Below, piece after piece: positions 34,038 through 43,176 of a stretch of 64,000 bases of DNA; position 1 is the stretch's first letter, and each line of letters starts with the position of its first letter. Below the pieces are notes generated by a model that made no database searches, was not told the origin of the DNA, and saw nothing but the letters and a program-made list of their open reading frames with translations. Source of the DNA: Myxococcales bacterium (lineage in GTDB: Bacteria > Myxococcota > Bradymonadia > UBA7976 > UBA1532); contig JACKDM010000015.1 of NCBI GenBank assembly GCA_020633515.1, positions 21,945 through 85,944 on the forward strand, in the 5' to 3' direction. The translations under genes were made by a program, and so were the position numbers.

Positions 34038-35864
34038 ATGCGGAGCCTGCTGCCATTACTGCTCGTCGCGCTCGTCGGCTGCGACGACATCCTCCCCCAG
34101 CCCCAGCGCGAGCGCGACGGCGGCCCCGACTCCCCCGAGTGTCACGGCGCCGGGTCTGGCAGCGGCGACAGGTGTCCGAGCCCGCCCGACCCCGACGCCT
34201 GCCGCCCCCCGGAGGAGGCGTGGCAAGGCGGCGTCGGCCAGCACTTCCTCGCCTGGTGCGGCGCCTGCCACGGCGAGACCCCCCGCTACGGCGCGCCCTT
34301 CCCCCTCAACCATCCGCTCTTCTTCACCGAGAACCCCGCCACCACCCCCGCGCGCGTCGCCGATCTGATCCGCCGCGGCGCCATGCCCCCGCCCGGGCAG
34401 CCCCAGCCCGACGCGACCGCCCGCGAAGCCATGCTGCGCTGGCTCACCTGCGGCGCCGACGACGCCCCGCCCCCCGGCGCCAACCCCGGCGGCTTCGACG
34501 TCGACCGCCCCATCCTGCAAGCGCCCGCCGATCCACCCGCAGGCACCGACTTCTTCGACCTCCGCGCCGATGACTTCGAGATGGGACCCGGGATCCTCGA
34601 CCTCTACCAGTGCTTCACCTTCACCGCACCGATCGACCGCCCCCGCACCATCCGCCGCATCGAGGCCCGCATCGACGACGCCCGCGTCGTGCATCACATC
34701 GTGCTCCTCCCCGGCGACGGCACCGGCACCGACGACGTGCACGGCGACTGCGGCGAAGAGAACCCGCTCTCCCTCATCTACGGCTGGGCCCCCGGCCAGG
34801 GCGCGCTGCACTTCGACGACGGCGGCCTCCACCTCGCCCCCGGCCAGCGCCTCACCCTCCAGATCCACTACAACAACAGCGCCCGCCACGAAGACGTGCG
34901 CGACGCCAGCGGCGTCCGCATCTACCACGCCCCCGTCGAGCCCGGCGCCCCGGTCATCGACATGCTCACCTTCGGCCCCACCTGGTTCACCATCCCCGCC
35001 CGCGGCGCCGCCGAGATCACCGGCTACTGCCAGATCCCACAAGACACCACCCTCATCGCCAGCTTCCCCCACATGCACGGCCTCGGCGTCGGCTTCGAAC
35101 AGACCGTGCGCCGCGCCGATGGCACCGAAGAAGGCATCATCCGCATCGACGGCTATGACTTCGACAGCCAGTACATCTATGACACCCCCGTCGAGCTGCG
35201 CGCCGGCGACACCGTCATCACCCGCTGCCGCTACCGCAACCCGCGCGAGACCCTGGCCCACGCCGGCACCCGCTCCGAAGACGAGATGTGCTTCAACTTC
35301 GGCTACATCACCCCGCCGCTCCCCGCCCGCTACTGCAACCGCAACACCCTCCGCCCGCCCGCCGTCTACACCCCCGGCGCCTGCGCGCCCCGCACCGCCC
35401 GGCCCGTCGAGCACGTCGGCGGCCGCTTCGTGATCGGCGCCCCGCCCCTCCTCATCGGCGGACCCGTGCCCCGCGGCCGCTACCGCCTCGACCGCCACAC
35501 CGTCGTGCTCCCGAGCATCGACCTCGGCATCGGCTACATCGACCCCGAACAGAGCCAGACCTCGGCCGCCGGCCAGATCTGGATCGACGGCGACCGCCTC
35601 GTCGTCGACCTGCTCGTCAACGTGCATCTGACCCACGGCTACGGCGCGATCGAAGAGGACGTCCCCGTCTCGGTCGAAGGCATCATCCGCGCGCTCGACC
35701 CGCTCACCGGCGCGATCGCGCTCGACCTCGTCTGCGGCGCGCACGGCGCCGCCGAGCTCGCCTACGAGACCACGCCCGACGGCCGCCTCCGCCTCGCCAT
35801 CGAGCCCACCGGGCTCGGGCTGCCGGTCACCTTCGTGCTCGAGCTCTCGCCCGCCGGCCCGTGA
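34038..35864 (+). CDS. Copper type II monooxygenase-like lipoprotein with a c-type haem motif
   Basis: 608 residues. Lipobox (LLVALVGC). CGACH at residues 74-78 is a CxxCH haem-binding site in a short cytochrome-like part ending in MPPPGQP and WLTCGA. The body resembles the PHM/DBH (ascorbate-dependent) copper monooxygenase pair of jelly rolls: HHIV (His 219-220), QIHYNN, FPHMHGLG (His 345, 347) and EMCFNFGY (Met 417) correspond to CuH and CuM ligands. Family role: hydroxylation using two coppers. In this cell it would be an exported haem-copper oxidase of unknown substrate. GGGAGGGGAG precedes the ATG; co-transcription with gspC is likely. Confidence 0.8.
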   Translation: MRSLLPLLLVALVGCDDILPQPQRERDGGPDSPECHGAGSGSGDRCPSPPDPDACRPPEEAWQGGVGQHFLAWCGACHGETPRYGAPFPLNHPLFFTENPATTPARVADLIRRGAMPPPGQPQPDATAREAMLRWLTCGADDAPPPGANPGGFDVDRPILQAPADPPAGTDFFDLRADDFEMGPGILDLYQCFTFTAPIDRPRTIRRIEARIDDARVVHHIVLLPGDGTGTDDVHGDCGEENPLSLIYGWAPGQGALHFDDGGLHLAPGQRLTLQIHYNNSARHEDVRDASGVRIYHAPVEPGAPVIDMLTFGPTWFTIPARGAAEITGYCQIPQDTTLIASFPHMHGLGVGFEQTVRRADGTEEGIIRIDGYDFDSQYIYDTPVELRAGDTVITRCRYRNPRETLAHAGTRSEDEMCFNFGYITPPLPARYCNRNTLRPPAVYTPGACAPRTARPVEHVGGRFVIGAPPLLIGGPVPRGRYRLDRHTVVLPSIDLGIGYIDPEQSQTSAAGQIWIDGDRLVVDLLVNVHLTHGYGAIEEDVPVSVEGIIRALDPLTGAIALDLVCGAHGAAELAYETTPDGRLRLAIEPTGLGLPVTFVLELSPAGP

Positions 35865-35875
35865 GAGGTGGCAGC

Positions 35876-35920
35876 GATGGCATCGATGGGACCGATGCCA
35901 CCGATGCCACCGATGCCATC
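35876..35920. repeat. Short intergenic array of GATGNCANC units
   Basis: Between two convergent genes: GATGGCATC, GATGGGACC, GATGCCACC, GATGCCACC, GATGCCATC at 9-10 bp steps. Same core as the arrays at 3010-3176 and 31029-31046. Confidence 0.75.
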
Positions 35921-35925
35921 CGAGC

Positions 35926-36951
35926 TCACCAGCGCCCGTCGACCCGCTTCATGAAATCGTAGGGATAGCCGATCTCGAACGCGCTCGCCTCGTCGAGCGA
36001 CCGCATGATGCTATCGGGCAGGATGTGATCGAGCGCCTCGAGGTTGTCCTCGAGCTGCTCGACCGTGCGCACCCCGATGATCACCGAGGTCACCGCCGGC
36101 TGCTGCACCAGCCACCCGAGCGCCACCTGCGCCGGGCTCGCGCCGATCTCCTTCGCCGCCGCCCGGATCGCGTCCACGATCCGCCAGTTGCGCTCGCTGT
36201 CGAACGACTCCAGCCGCGACTTCCACTTGTCCATCCGCGACCCCTCGGGCGCCGCCTCACCCTTGCGGTACTTGCCCGACAGCAGCCCGCCCGCCAGCGG
36301 CGACCACGGCAACAGCCCCATCCCGCTCTCGCGCAGATAGGGGATGTGCTCCCGCTCCAGGCTCCGCTCGGCGAGGCTGTACTGCGCCTGCAACGTCGCG
36401 AACCCGTCGAAGCCCCGCTCCTTCGCGATCCAGTCCGACTGCACCAGCCGATAGGCGGCGTAGTTGCTGCACCCGTAGTAGAGCACCTTGCCCTGCGTCA
36501 CCAGATCGTCGAGCGCCCGCAGCACCTCGGCCTCGGGCGTCGCGATGTCCTGCATGTGGATCTGGTACAGGTCGATGTAGTCGGTCCCGAGTCGCTTGAG
36601 GCTCGCCTCGCACGCCTCGACGATCCGCCGCCGGCTCGCGCCCGTCCCGAGCGGCCCGTCGAACATGCGGAAGCGGCACTTGGTCGCGAGCACCACCTCG
36701 CGCCGCTTCTTGCGCTCGGCGAACCACCGCCCGATCACCCGCTCCGAGAGCCCGTCGTTGCCATACACATCGGCGGTGTCGAAGAAGTTGATCCCCGCGT
36801 CGAGCGCGCGATCCATCAGCCCGAGCGCGCTCTCGGCGTCGGTCGCGACGCCGTGCATGAACGACTTCTCATCCGGCTCGCCGAAGGTCATCGCGCCGAG
36901 GCACAGCGGCGAGACCTTGACCCCCGAGCGGCCCATCGTGCGGTATTCCAT
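35926..36951 (-). CDS. Aldo-keto reductase
   Basis: 341 residues. MEYRTMGRSGVKVSPLCLG start, catalytic tetrad in FFDTADVYGN (Asp, Tyr), LATKCR (Lys) and YQIHM (His), and the NADP-binding end VIIGVRTVEQLEDNLEAL. It belongs to the YajO/PhnO-like (AKR11/12) group. GGAG lies 7 bases before the ATG at 36951; the frame is open further up but that part overlaps the next gene's end. Cytoplasmic, carbonyl reduction with NADPH. Confidence 0.93.
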   Translation of the reverse strand: MEYRTMGRSGVKVSPLCLGAMTFGEPDEKSFMHGVATDAESALGLMDRALDAGINFFDTADVYGNDGLSERVIGRWFAERKKRREVVLATKCRFRMFDGPLGTGASRRRIVEACEASLKRLGTDYIDLYQIHMQDIATPEAEVLRALDDLVTQGKVLYYGCSNYAAYRLVQSDWIAKERGFDGFATLQAQYSLAERSLEREHIPYLRESGMGLLPWSPLAGGLLSGKYRKGEAAPEGSRMDKWKSRLESFDSERNWRIVDAIRAAAKEIGASPAQVALGWLVQQPAVTSVIIGVRTVEQLEDNLEALDHILPDSIMRSLDEASAFEIGYPYDFMKRVDGRW

Positions 36952-37010
36952 GACATCTCCGTCCGTCGTGATGCGAGGAGATGCCCCGCCGCGCGTCGGG
37001 GTCGCGGCGC

Positions 37011-39020
37011 TCACGGCGCCGTCGTCACCGTCACCGAATAGTCGCCGATCGCCTGACCGGGGAAGAACGTCGAGGCCACGATCACCCGCGCCTCCCGCGG
37101 CCCGATCACCACCGCCGGGATCTGGCTCGCCGCGATGCCGCCGAAGTCATCGTCGCCCGCCACGCAGCTCGCCGTGTCTTCGATCTGCCACCCCGGCGCG
37201 TAGCGGAAGACATGCACATAGCCATCGCCGCCCTCCCAGGTCACGTCGACCCGCACCGTGCGCGCCACCGCCGCCGGGTTGACCACGATCGCAGAGGCAT
37301 AGAAGTGAGCCTCGTCGCTGTCGGCGGCGCACGCCTCGCTCAGCCGCTCCCACGTCGGCAGCGCGTCGGTGATCGAGCCCACGAAGCCGATCGCGCCCCC
37401 CGGCGCCGCGAGCGGCGCGACCCCGCCGAAGGTGAACACCTCGATGGCATAGTCACCGAGCGCCACCCCCGCGTCGAAGGTCGTCGCGACCACCGTCAGG
37501 ATCTCCCCCGGCCCGATCAGCACCGGCTCGATCACGCTGTTGACGAAGCCCGCCGGCGGCCGGTTCGCCGCGAGGCAGCCCGCCGGCGCGGCCGGATTCA
37601 GCCCGTCGCCGAAGACATAGAGCACCCCGCGCTGATCCCAGTCCGACTGCAACGCGAGCCCCTGCCAGCTCCCGGTGTCGTTGCGGATCCGAAACAGCTC
37701 GTAGCGCTGCCCGCCCGCCGCGTTCGCCGCGCAGTCGAGCCCCGGCCGGGTCCAGGTGCGATCCTCCGCGCCGAGGCTCCCCCGCAGCGTGATCTGCCCC
37801 CCGCGATCGGCGATCGGCACCGGCTCGACCACCGGCGGCAGGCACGCCGGGTCCCGCGCGCAGTCGGGATCGGCGCAGTCGGCGAGCCCGTCGCCGTCCT
37901 CGTCGCCCGCCACCCCGCACTGCTCGGGCGGCGCTCGACACGCCGGGTGGCCGGCGCAGTCGGGGTCGTTGCAGTCGAAGCGCCCGTCACGATCCTCGTC
38001 GCCCGGCGTCGCGCAGTCCTCGGGCGGCGGCGCCTGACAGCTCGGGTGGTCGGCGCAGTCGGCGTCGTTGCAGTCGAAGCGCCCGTCACCGTCCTCGTCG
38101 CCCGGCTGATCGCAGACCTCGGCGGGCGGCGGCGGGCAGCTCGGGTGGCCCACACAGTCCTCGTCGTTGCAGTTGAACCGCCCGTCGCCATCCTCGTCGG
38201 CCGGCTCGTCGCAGAGCTCGACCGGCGGCGGCACGCAGTCGACGAAGCCCTCGCAGTCGGGATCATCACAGTCGGCCGCGCCGTCCTCGTCCTCGTCGCC
38301 CGGCACGTCGCAGACCTCGACGAGCGGCGCCCGGCACGCCGGCTCGTCCTCGCAGTCGAGGTCGTCGCAGTCGCTCTGCCCGTCGCCGTCCTCGTCACCC
38401 GGCGTCGCGCAGTCCTCCCGCGGCCCCGCGCACGCCGGATCGGCCGCGCAGTCCGCGTCGCGGCAGTCCGCCGGCCCGTCGCCGTCGTCGTCGACGCCGT
38501 CGGCGCAATCCAGCTCCTCTCCGGGGCAGTCGGCGCCCTCGTCGCTCGGGCCGTCGCAGTCGTCGTCGTCGCCGTTGCACACCTCGACCCCCGGCTCGCC
38601 CGCGACCGCGCCGCAGACCACGCCCCGCCCGTTCTCGGCGCAGACGTTCTCCCCGGCCGCCATGCACGCCCCCCGCCCCGCCGCGCACGCCTGCCCGACG
38701 CCGGCGAAGTCCTCGTCGCTCATGCCATCGCAGTCATCGTCGAGCCCGTTGCACAGCTCGGTCACCCCGCCGCACGGTCCGAAGCTCTCCCCGATGCAGA
38801 TCTGCAAGCCCGTGCAGCCCGGCACCACCTCGCACTCCCGCCGATCGCCCGGCCCGCACTCCGGCGCCTTGCCACCCATGTCCTCGCCGCCGGGCATGCC
38901 CATCTCACCGAACGCGAAGTCGGGCCCCGCGTCGCCGTCGTCGGGCGTCGCCGTCGCGCACCCCACGACCAGCGCCGCGCCGAGCGCCCACCCCATCATC
39001 GACCGCAGACCGCTCATCAT
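37011..39020 (-). CDS. Large Asp/Cys-rich repeat lipoprotein with MopE motifs
   Basis: 669 residues. Lipobox (ALVVGC). Two MopE-like units (ELCNGLDDDCDGMSDE, EVCNGDDDDCDGPSDE), then seven ~33-residue units of the pattern xDCxxPGDEDGDGxxDCxDxDCxxxPAC with DxDxDG loops expected to bind calcium. The last ~280 residues are two similar beta domains (ILTVVATTFDAGVALGDYAI and VIVASTFFPGQAIGDYSV). MopE proteins bind copper in methanotrophs; here the class is a common surface protein of Myxococcota. ATG pair at 39020/39017 after GGAGGG. Confidence 0.85.
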   Translation of the reverse strand: MMSGLRSMMGWALGAALVVGCATATPDDGDAGPDFAFGEMGMPGGEDMGGKAPECGPGDRRECEVVPGCTGLQICIGESFGPCGGVTELCNGLDDDCDGMSDEDFAGVGQACAAGRGACMAAGENVCAENGRGVVCGAVAGEPGVEVCNGDDDDCDGPSDEGADCPGEELDCADGVDDDGDGPADCRDADCAADPACAGPREDCATPGDEDGDGQSDCDDLDCEDEPACRAPLVEVCDVPGDEDEDGAADCDDPDCEGFVDCVPPPVELCDEPADEDGDGRFNCNDEDCVGHPSCPPPPAEVCDQPGDEDGDGRFDCNDADCADHPSCQAPPPEDCATPGDEDRDGRFDCNDPDCAGHPACRAPPEQCGVAGDEDGDGLADCADPDCARDPACLPPVVEPVPIADRGGQITLRGSLGAEDRTWTRPGLDCAANAAGGQRYELFRIRNDTGSWQGLALQSDWDQRGVLYVFGDGLNPAAPAGCLAANRPPAGFVNSVIEPVLIGPGEILTVVATTFDAGVALGDYAIEVFTFGGVAPLAAPGGAIGFVGSITDALPTWERLSEACAADSDEAHFYASAIVVNPAAVARTVRVDVTWEGGDGYVHVFRYAPGWQIEDTASCVAGDDDFGGIAASQIPAVVIGPREARVIVASTFFPGQAIGDYSVTVTTAP
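37841..38517 (-). repeat. Seven tandem ~100-bp units encoding DxDxDG Cys-rich modules
   Basis: Unit of about 33 codons repeated seven times inside the lipoprotein gene, each with a core GDEDGDG and four Cys. Adjacent units share long identical stretches at DNA level (for example the GTTGCAGTCGAAGCGCCC segment on the + strand at 37970 and 38069), a sign of recent duplication. Confidence 0.8.
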
Positions 39021-39109
39021 CGCCCTCCGCACAGCCTCGTCCCGCACAGCCATCGTCTCCACGCCACGCCCGGACACGCCCGGCGCGCTCGCTTCGAAGC
39101 CACCCGCCC

Positions 39110-39997
39110 TCACGGCAGGCACCCGTCACACCCCGCGAACGGATCGACGCCGCCGATCGGATCCTGCCACGCCGCCATCGCGAAGACGGTGCCATCGAGC
39201 GAGCGCCCCGCCGGTCGCACCGTCTCGCCCTCACCCCCGCCGCACAGCGCCCCCGCCGGCCGCAGCGCGCCCTCGAGATCGAGCTCGATCACCAGATCGC
39301 CCCCGAGCCGGTTCGCCTCCGCCGGCGAGGCCAGCACCAGGGGCCCGGTCCGAAATCCGCCGTCGCCATCGACCCGCACCCCGACCACCTCGGTCTGCTC
39401 GACCTCGATCGGCGACCGATCCCGCGCCCGCAGCGCGGTGAACAGCATCGCCAGCTCGCCGCCACCCGCGTCGCTGATCTCGACCCGGAAGAAGACCGGC
39501 GACCCCGGCGCGAAGCCGAGCGCGAGCCCCATCAGCCACGTCCCGCGCGCGTCGAAGCGCCCCGCGCACGCCTCGGGATCGACGCCCGCGTCGAGCGGCG
39601 GCAGCACCACCACCCCCCGATCGGGCACCGGCGGCTCGACGCCCTCGTCCACGACCCGCACGATCGGCCCGTCCGGCGTCTCCGGCCCGAGATCGGGCGG
39701 CGGCGGCTCGAGCACCGCCACGTCGTCCTCGATCGCCGCGTCGAGCCCGCGCGGCGGCCGATCGACGCACAGCCCGCCCTCGCACCGCTCCGCGCGCAGG
39801 CAGTCCCCGTCCCCGCTGCACGTCGCCCGGCAGGCGTAGGCCGCGCCCCCGCTCACCGCCACGCACCGGAAGCCCTCGCTGCACGCCTCGTCCGCCTCGC
39901 GGCAGTCACCACCACCGCCGCCGCCAGCGGGCGTGCAGCCGACGAACAGCCACGAGCACAGCAGCAGCCGCCCGATCCGGGCGCCCCAAGACCTCAT
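39110..39997 (-). CDS. Cys-rich lipoprotein, unknown function
   Basis: 295 residues. Lipobox (LFVGC), a small Cys-rich module (CREADEACSEGFRC ... CEGGLCVD), a Pro/Asp-rich linker and a beta domain (GTWLMGLALGFAPGSPVFFRVEI). GGAGGGAGCG lies right before the ATG at 39997. It is followed by the repeat lipoprotein on the same strand (gap 89 bp). Confidence 0.75.
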   Translation of the reverse strand: MRSWGARIGRLLLCSWLFVGCTPAGGGGGGDCREADEACSEGFRCVAVSGGAAYACRATCSGDGDCLRAERCEGGLCVDRPPRGLDAAIEDDVAVLEPPPPDLGPETPDGPIVRVVDEGVEPPVPDRGVVVLPPLDAGVDPEACAGRFDARGTWLMGLALGFAPGSPVFFRVEISDAGGGELAMLFTALRARDRSPIEVEQTEVVGVRVDGDGGFRTGPLVLASPAEANRLGGDLVIELDLEGALRPAGALCGGGEGETVRPAGRSLDGTVFAMAAWQDPIGGVDPFAGCDGCLP

Positions 39998-40188
39998 CGC
40001 TCCCTCCGCGGACGCGAACGCGCACCGATAGCCCATCCGCGGCCGTCGAGTAAAGCCGCCGCGTCAGGAGTACCACCTTCGGGTATCGCCCCGGCGCCCG
40101 CCCGTCACCGCTTCGAAACGTGCACCGCGGGTGTATCCGCGCCGCCCCGACCGGCATCTGCGACCGGCCGGACGCCGTCTGCGGCCGG

Positions 40189-40241
40189 CATGATCATGGC
40201 AATCGCGTGACGCTCGTACAGCAGACGTGAAGCGCTTGCAA
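40189..40241. promoter_or_regulatory. Candidate operators upstream of the alpha-glucan locus
   Basis: The 327-bp gap between divergent genes (39997 and 40325) holds two short palindromes: CATGATCATG (40189-40198) and AAGCGCTT (40230-40237). The second has the CG-centred form usual for LacI/GalR regulators, which often control maltodextrin genes; the flanks are not symmetrical. TTGCAA at 40236 could act as a -35 element but no convincing -10 is seen. No regulator gene lies nearby. Confidence 0.3.
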
Positions 40242-40324
40242 AAACCGACCGGCGGGGCGCACTCTCTACGCACTCCGTCAGGAACTCAACTGCGCGTGAC
40301 GCGCGCACGGTGAGAGACGCGCAC

Positions 40325-41185
40325 ATGAAGACGACCCGGATCCTGCCGGCTCCCCTCGCCGGGAGCTTCGCCGCCGCCCTGCTCGTCGCCTGTGGCGGCG
40401 CCCAGACCAAGACCGACGCCCCCGGCGCCGTCTCGCTCGCCGATCCCGCCGGCGACGACAACGGCCCCGGCACCTACAGCTACCCCACCGACCAGGTCTA
40501 CAAGCCCGGCTCCTTCGACATCCGCGCCTTCGAGGTCATCCCCCAGGGCGACACCGTCGAGCTCCGGGTCACCGTCAACGGCCGCATCGACGACCCCTGG
40601 GAGAGCCGCAACTGGGGCGGCAACGGCTTCTCGCTCCAGATGGCCTTCATCCACATCGACACGACCCCCGGCGAGGGCGCCACCCACGCGCTCCCCGGCG
40701 TCAACGTGCGCTTCGCCGACGACGAGGCGTGGGACAAGGTCGTCATCATCAGCCCGCAGGGCGCGACCCGCGTCAACAGCGAGGTCGAGGCCAAGGCCGC
40801 CGCCGACAAGGGCCGCGTCGTCGTGCCCAAGGTCACCCGCGCCAGCGGCAAGACCCTCATCGCCATCGTCGACACCGCCGACCTCGGCGGCCCCCCGCAG
40901 CCCGGCTGGGGCTGGCAGGTGCTCATGCAGTCGAACGAAGGCTTCCCCGCCAAGACCGACCTCCTCACCCGCAAGGTCAACGAGTACGAGGGCCAGCACC
41001 GCTTCGGCGGCGGCACCGACTTCGACAACGACCCGCACGTCATCGACATGCTCGCCGGCAAGGCGACGGGCGCGCAGGACGAAGCCGCCGCGCAGCACGA
41101 GGCCCTCGGCAAGTACAACAAGGACGCGCAGGAGCCCACCCCGGCCGATCTGGCCGTGGTGCCGATGATCTACCCCGGCCGCTGA
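40325..41185 (+). CDS. Glucodextranase C-domain-like lipoprotein
   Basis: 286 residues. Lipobox (ALLVAC), then a single domain opening with LADPAGDDNGPGTYSYPT and FDIRAFEV, the hallmark of the DOMON-like C-terminal domain of glucodextranase and amylopullulanases. No catalytic domain is present, so a glucan-binding or surface-docking role is inferred. It has a homologous partner at 45748. First gene of the rightward locus; ATG at 40325 with GTGAGAG upstream. Confidence 0.78.
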   Translation: MKTTRILPAPLAGSFAAALLVACGGAQTKTDAPGAVSLADPAGDDNGPGTYSYPTDQVYKPGSFDIRAFEVIPQGDTVELRVTVNGRIDDPWESRNWGGNGFSLQMAFIHIDTTPGEGATHALPGVNVRFADDEAWDKVVIISPQGATRVNSEVEAKAAADKGRVVVPKVTRASGKTLIAIVDTADLGGPPQPGWGWQVLMQSNEGFPAKTDLLTRKVNEYEGQHRFGGGTDFDNDPHVIDMLAGKATGAQDEAAAQHEALGKYNKDAQEPTPADLAVVPMIYPGR

Positions 41186-41208
41186 ACCGGACACGACGAG
41201 GCCTGGCC

Positions 41209-43176
41209 TTGAGCACTCCCCGCACGCCACTCGCCGCCATCGCCCTCGGGCTCGCGCTCGGCGCCGCCGCCCCCGCGCACGCCGACACCGGCAACTTCGA
41301 GCTCAACGGCAAGATCTACACGAAGTACCTCTACAAGAACGACGACAGCCAGGGCTGCCTCTCGCTCTCCAACCCGTTCTGGCCCGACAACATCGGCGGC
41401 AACAACGGCGCGTGCAGCGAGTTCGAGCTGACCATCCTCGGCCGCGTCAGCAAGTACGTCACCACCGGCGTGCGCCTCAAGAGCCGCTTCGGCGCGACGT
41501 GGCAGAACTGGTGGGAGAACGGCGACATCCGCTGGGACTATCCCAACGACACGCTCTTCCTCGAGAACACATCCGGCGAGTCGCTCGGCATGAACCACGC
41601 GCAGTACATCAAGCTGCGCGGCGCCTTCATCCGCGTCGCCCCGCCGATCCCGACCGTGCGCTGGGTGCACTTCGGCGCGAGCGACCTCGGCATGTTCAAC
41701 GAGTGGACCATCGGCAAGGTCCGCTACATCGACCGCGACAACGCCAACGGAGTCTTCGTCGAGGGTGACATCGGCGATGGCATCGTGCGCTATCACACCG
41801 CCGCGATCGCGACCCCCAAGCTCTTCATCGGCCCCCGCTGGACCTCCGGCCTCCGCCACGCCGACCCGCAGGCCGGCTACTGGATGGGTGACTGGTCCTA
41901 CGCCGCCAAGCTCGAGACCGACGCCATCGACGACCTCAACCTCCGCCTCATCGCGAGCTACGTGCACGACTGGGAGGCCGACGACGACGACCCCGACGAG
42001 ACCGGCCCCTCCGACGTCGAGCGCGGCACCAACCGCGCCGTCGAGCGCGAGACCCGCTACCAGGGCTTCAACGCCACCTTCGAGGCCCGCTACTCACCCT
42101 CGGCCGCGCCCGCGCTCAACGTCACCGGGCTCGTCGCCTATGCGTACAACCTCGTCAACGACGAGTACGCGGTCAACGCCGTCCGCGACGACCAGGGCTT
42201 CAGCCCGCTGCTCTACCTCACCGACGCCGACGGCGACCCCGAGCCCGCGCGAGGCTTCGCCGGCAAGCTCCTCGTCGAGCTCTTCGACCCGCTCGACGTC
42301 GGATTGTCCTTCAAGGCCGAGTACTTCAACATCGGCAGCGAGTTCAACGCCATCTTCGGCGCCCGCCGCGAGGCCGACGTGCTCATCACCGATGGCATCA
42401 TCGCCAGCGGCTTCATCCAGGGCGGCCAGCTCCCCACGCTCAACCTCGCCAACGAGTTCGTCGACTTCGACGAGGCATGGTACGAAGCCATCATCGGATG
42501 GCATGGTGGCACCGGTGTCATCGAGCTCCAGCAGGGCCTGCTCGCCGCCGACCTCGAATACACCTACATCACCTACAACACCAACATGCAGGGCCGCGAC
42601 ACCGACACCCAGTACCCCGACTTCCTCTACACCGACGGCTTCACCGACCCGCAGGCGTTCACCGCCGATCAAGACTACAGCAACGTCTACGACCGCGGCC
42701 GCGACCCTCGCAGCGTCTACAAGGAGTTCCAGGAGCGCCAGACGATGATCGTCGTCGGCACCGTCGAGACCGCCATCCCCGGCGCCGAGGATCTGCGGGT
42801 CAGCCTCAAGGGCAAGTGGGTGCACGACACCGACGAGCGCAACCTCGACAACGACGACGACGACTACGAAGGCGACCTCTACCTCGGCTACGGGCTCGTC
42901 AAGTGGCAGGCGACCAACGAGTTCGCCACCGGCCTCGGCTACGAGTTCCAGTACTGGGACGAGGCGCGCCGCAGCGGCTCGCAGGAGACCGGCTTCTACG
43001 ACTACCAGACCACCAAGCACACCGGCCGCCTGCTCGCCGGCTACACCTTCGGCGGTTTGACCTTCAACTACATGGTTGAATACTTTCACAAGGACCAGGA
43101 GCGAGACCGGCCCGGATCACCCGACCAGCAGTGGCGGGTGTGGCGGGCCAAGGCCACCGTGGAGGCCGGCTGGTGA
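41209..43176 (+). CDS. Outer-membrane beta-barrel protein of the alpha-glucan locus
   Basis: 655 residues from a TTG start (GAGG 9 bases before), with signal peptide (ALGAAAPAHA). The mature part consists of alternating amphipathic strands rich in Tyr/Trp with short turns and long acidic loops (DWEADDDDPDETGPSD, DERNLDNDDDDYEGD), ending in an aromatic-C-terminal strand (KATVEAGW). It is not SusC-like: there is no plug or TonB box. A porin or maltoporin-like passage for oligosaccharides is inferred from context only. It overlaps the next gene's start. Confidence 0.78.
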   Translation: MSTPRTPLAAIALGLALGAAAPAHADTGNFELNGKIYTKYLYKNDDSQGCLSLSNPFWPDNIGGNNGACSEFELTILGRVSKYVTTGVRLKSRFGATWQNWWENGDIRWDYPNDTLFLENTSGESLGMNHAQYIKLRGAFIRVAPPIPTVRWVHFGASDLGMFNEWTIGKVRYIDRDNANGVFVEGDIGDGIVRYHTAAIATPKLFIGPRWTSGLRHADPQAGYWMGDWSYAAKLETDAIDDLNLRLIASYVHDWEADDDDPDETGPSDVERGTNRAVERETRYQGFNATFEARYSPSAAPALNVTGLVAYAYNLVNDEYAVNAVRDDQGFSPLLYLTDADGDPEPARGFAGKLLVELFDPLDVGLSFKAEYFNIGSEFNAIFGARREADVLITDGIIASGFIQGGQLPTLNLANEFVDFDEAWYEAIIGWHGGTGVIELQQGLLAADLEYTYITYNTNMQGRDTDTQYPDFLYTDGFTDPQAFTADQDYSNVYDRGRDPRSVYKEFQERQTMIVVGTVETAIPGAEDLRVSLKGKWVHDTDERNLDNDDDDYEGDLYLGYGLVKWQATNEFATGLGYEFQYWDEARRSGSQETGFYDYQTTKHTGRLLAGYTFGGLTFNYMVEYFHKDQERDRPGSPDQQWRVWRAKATVEAGW

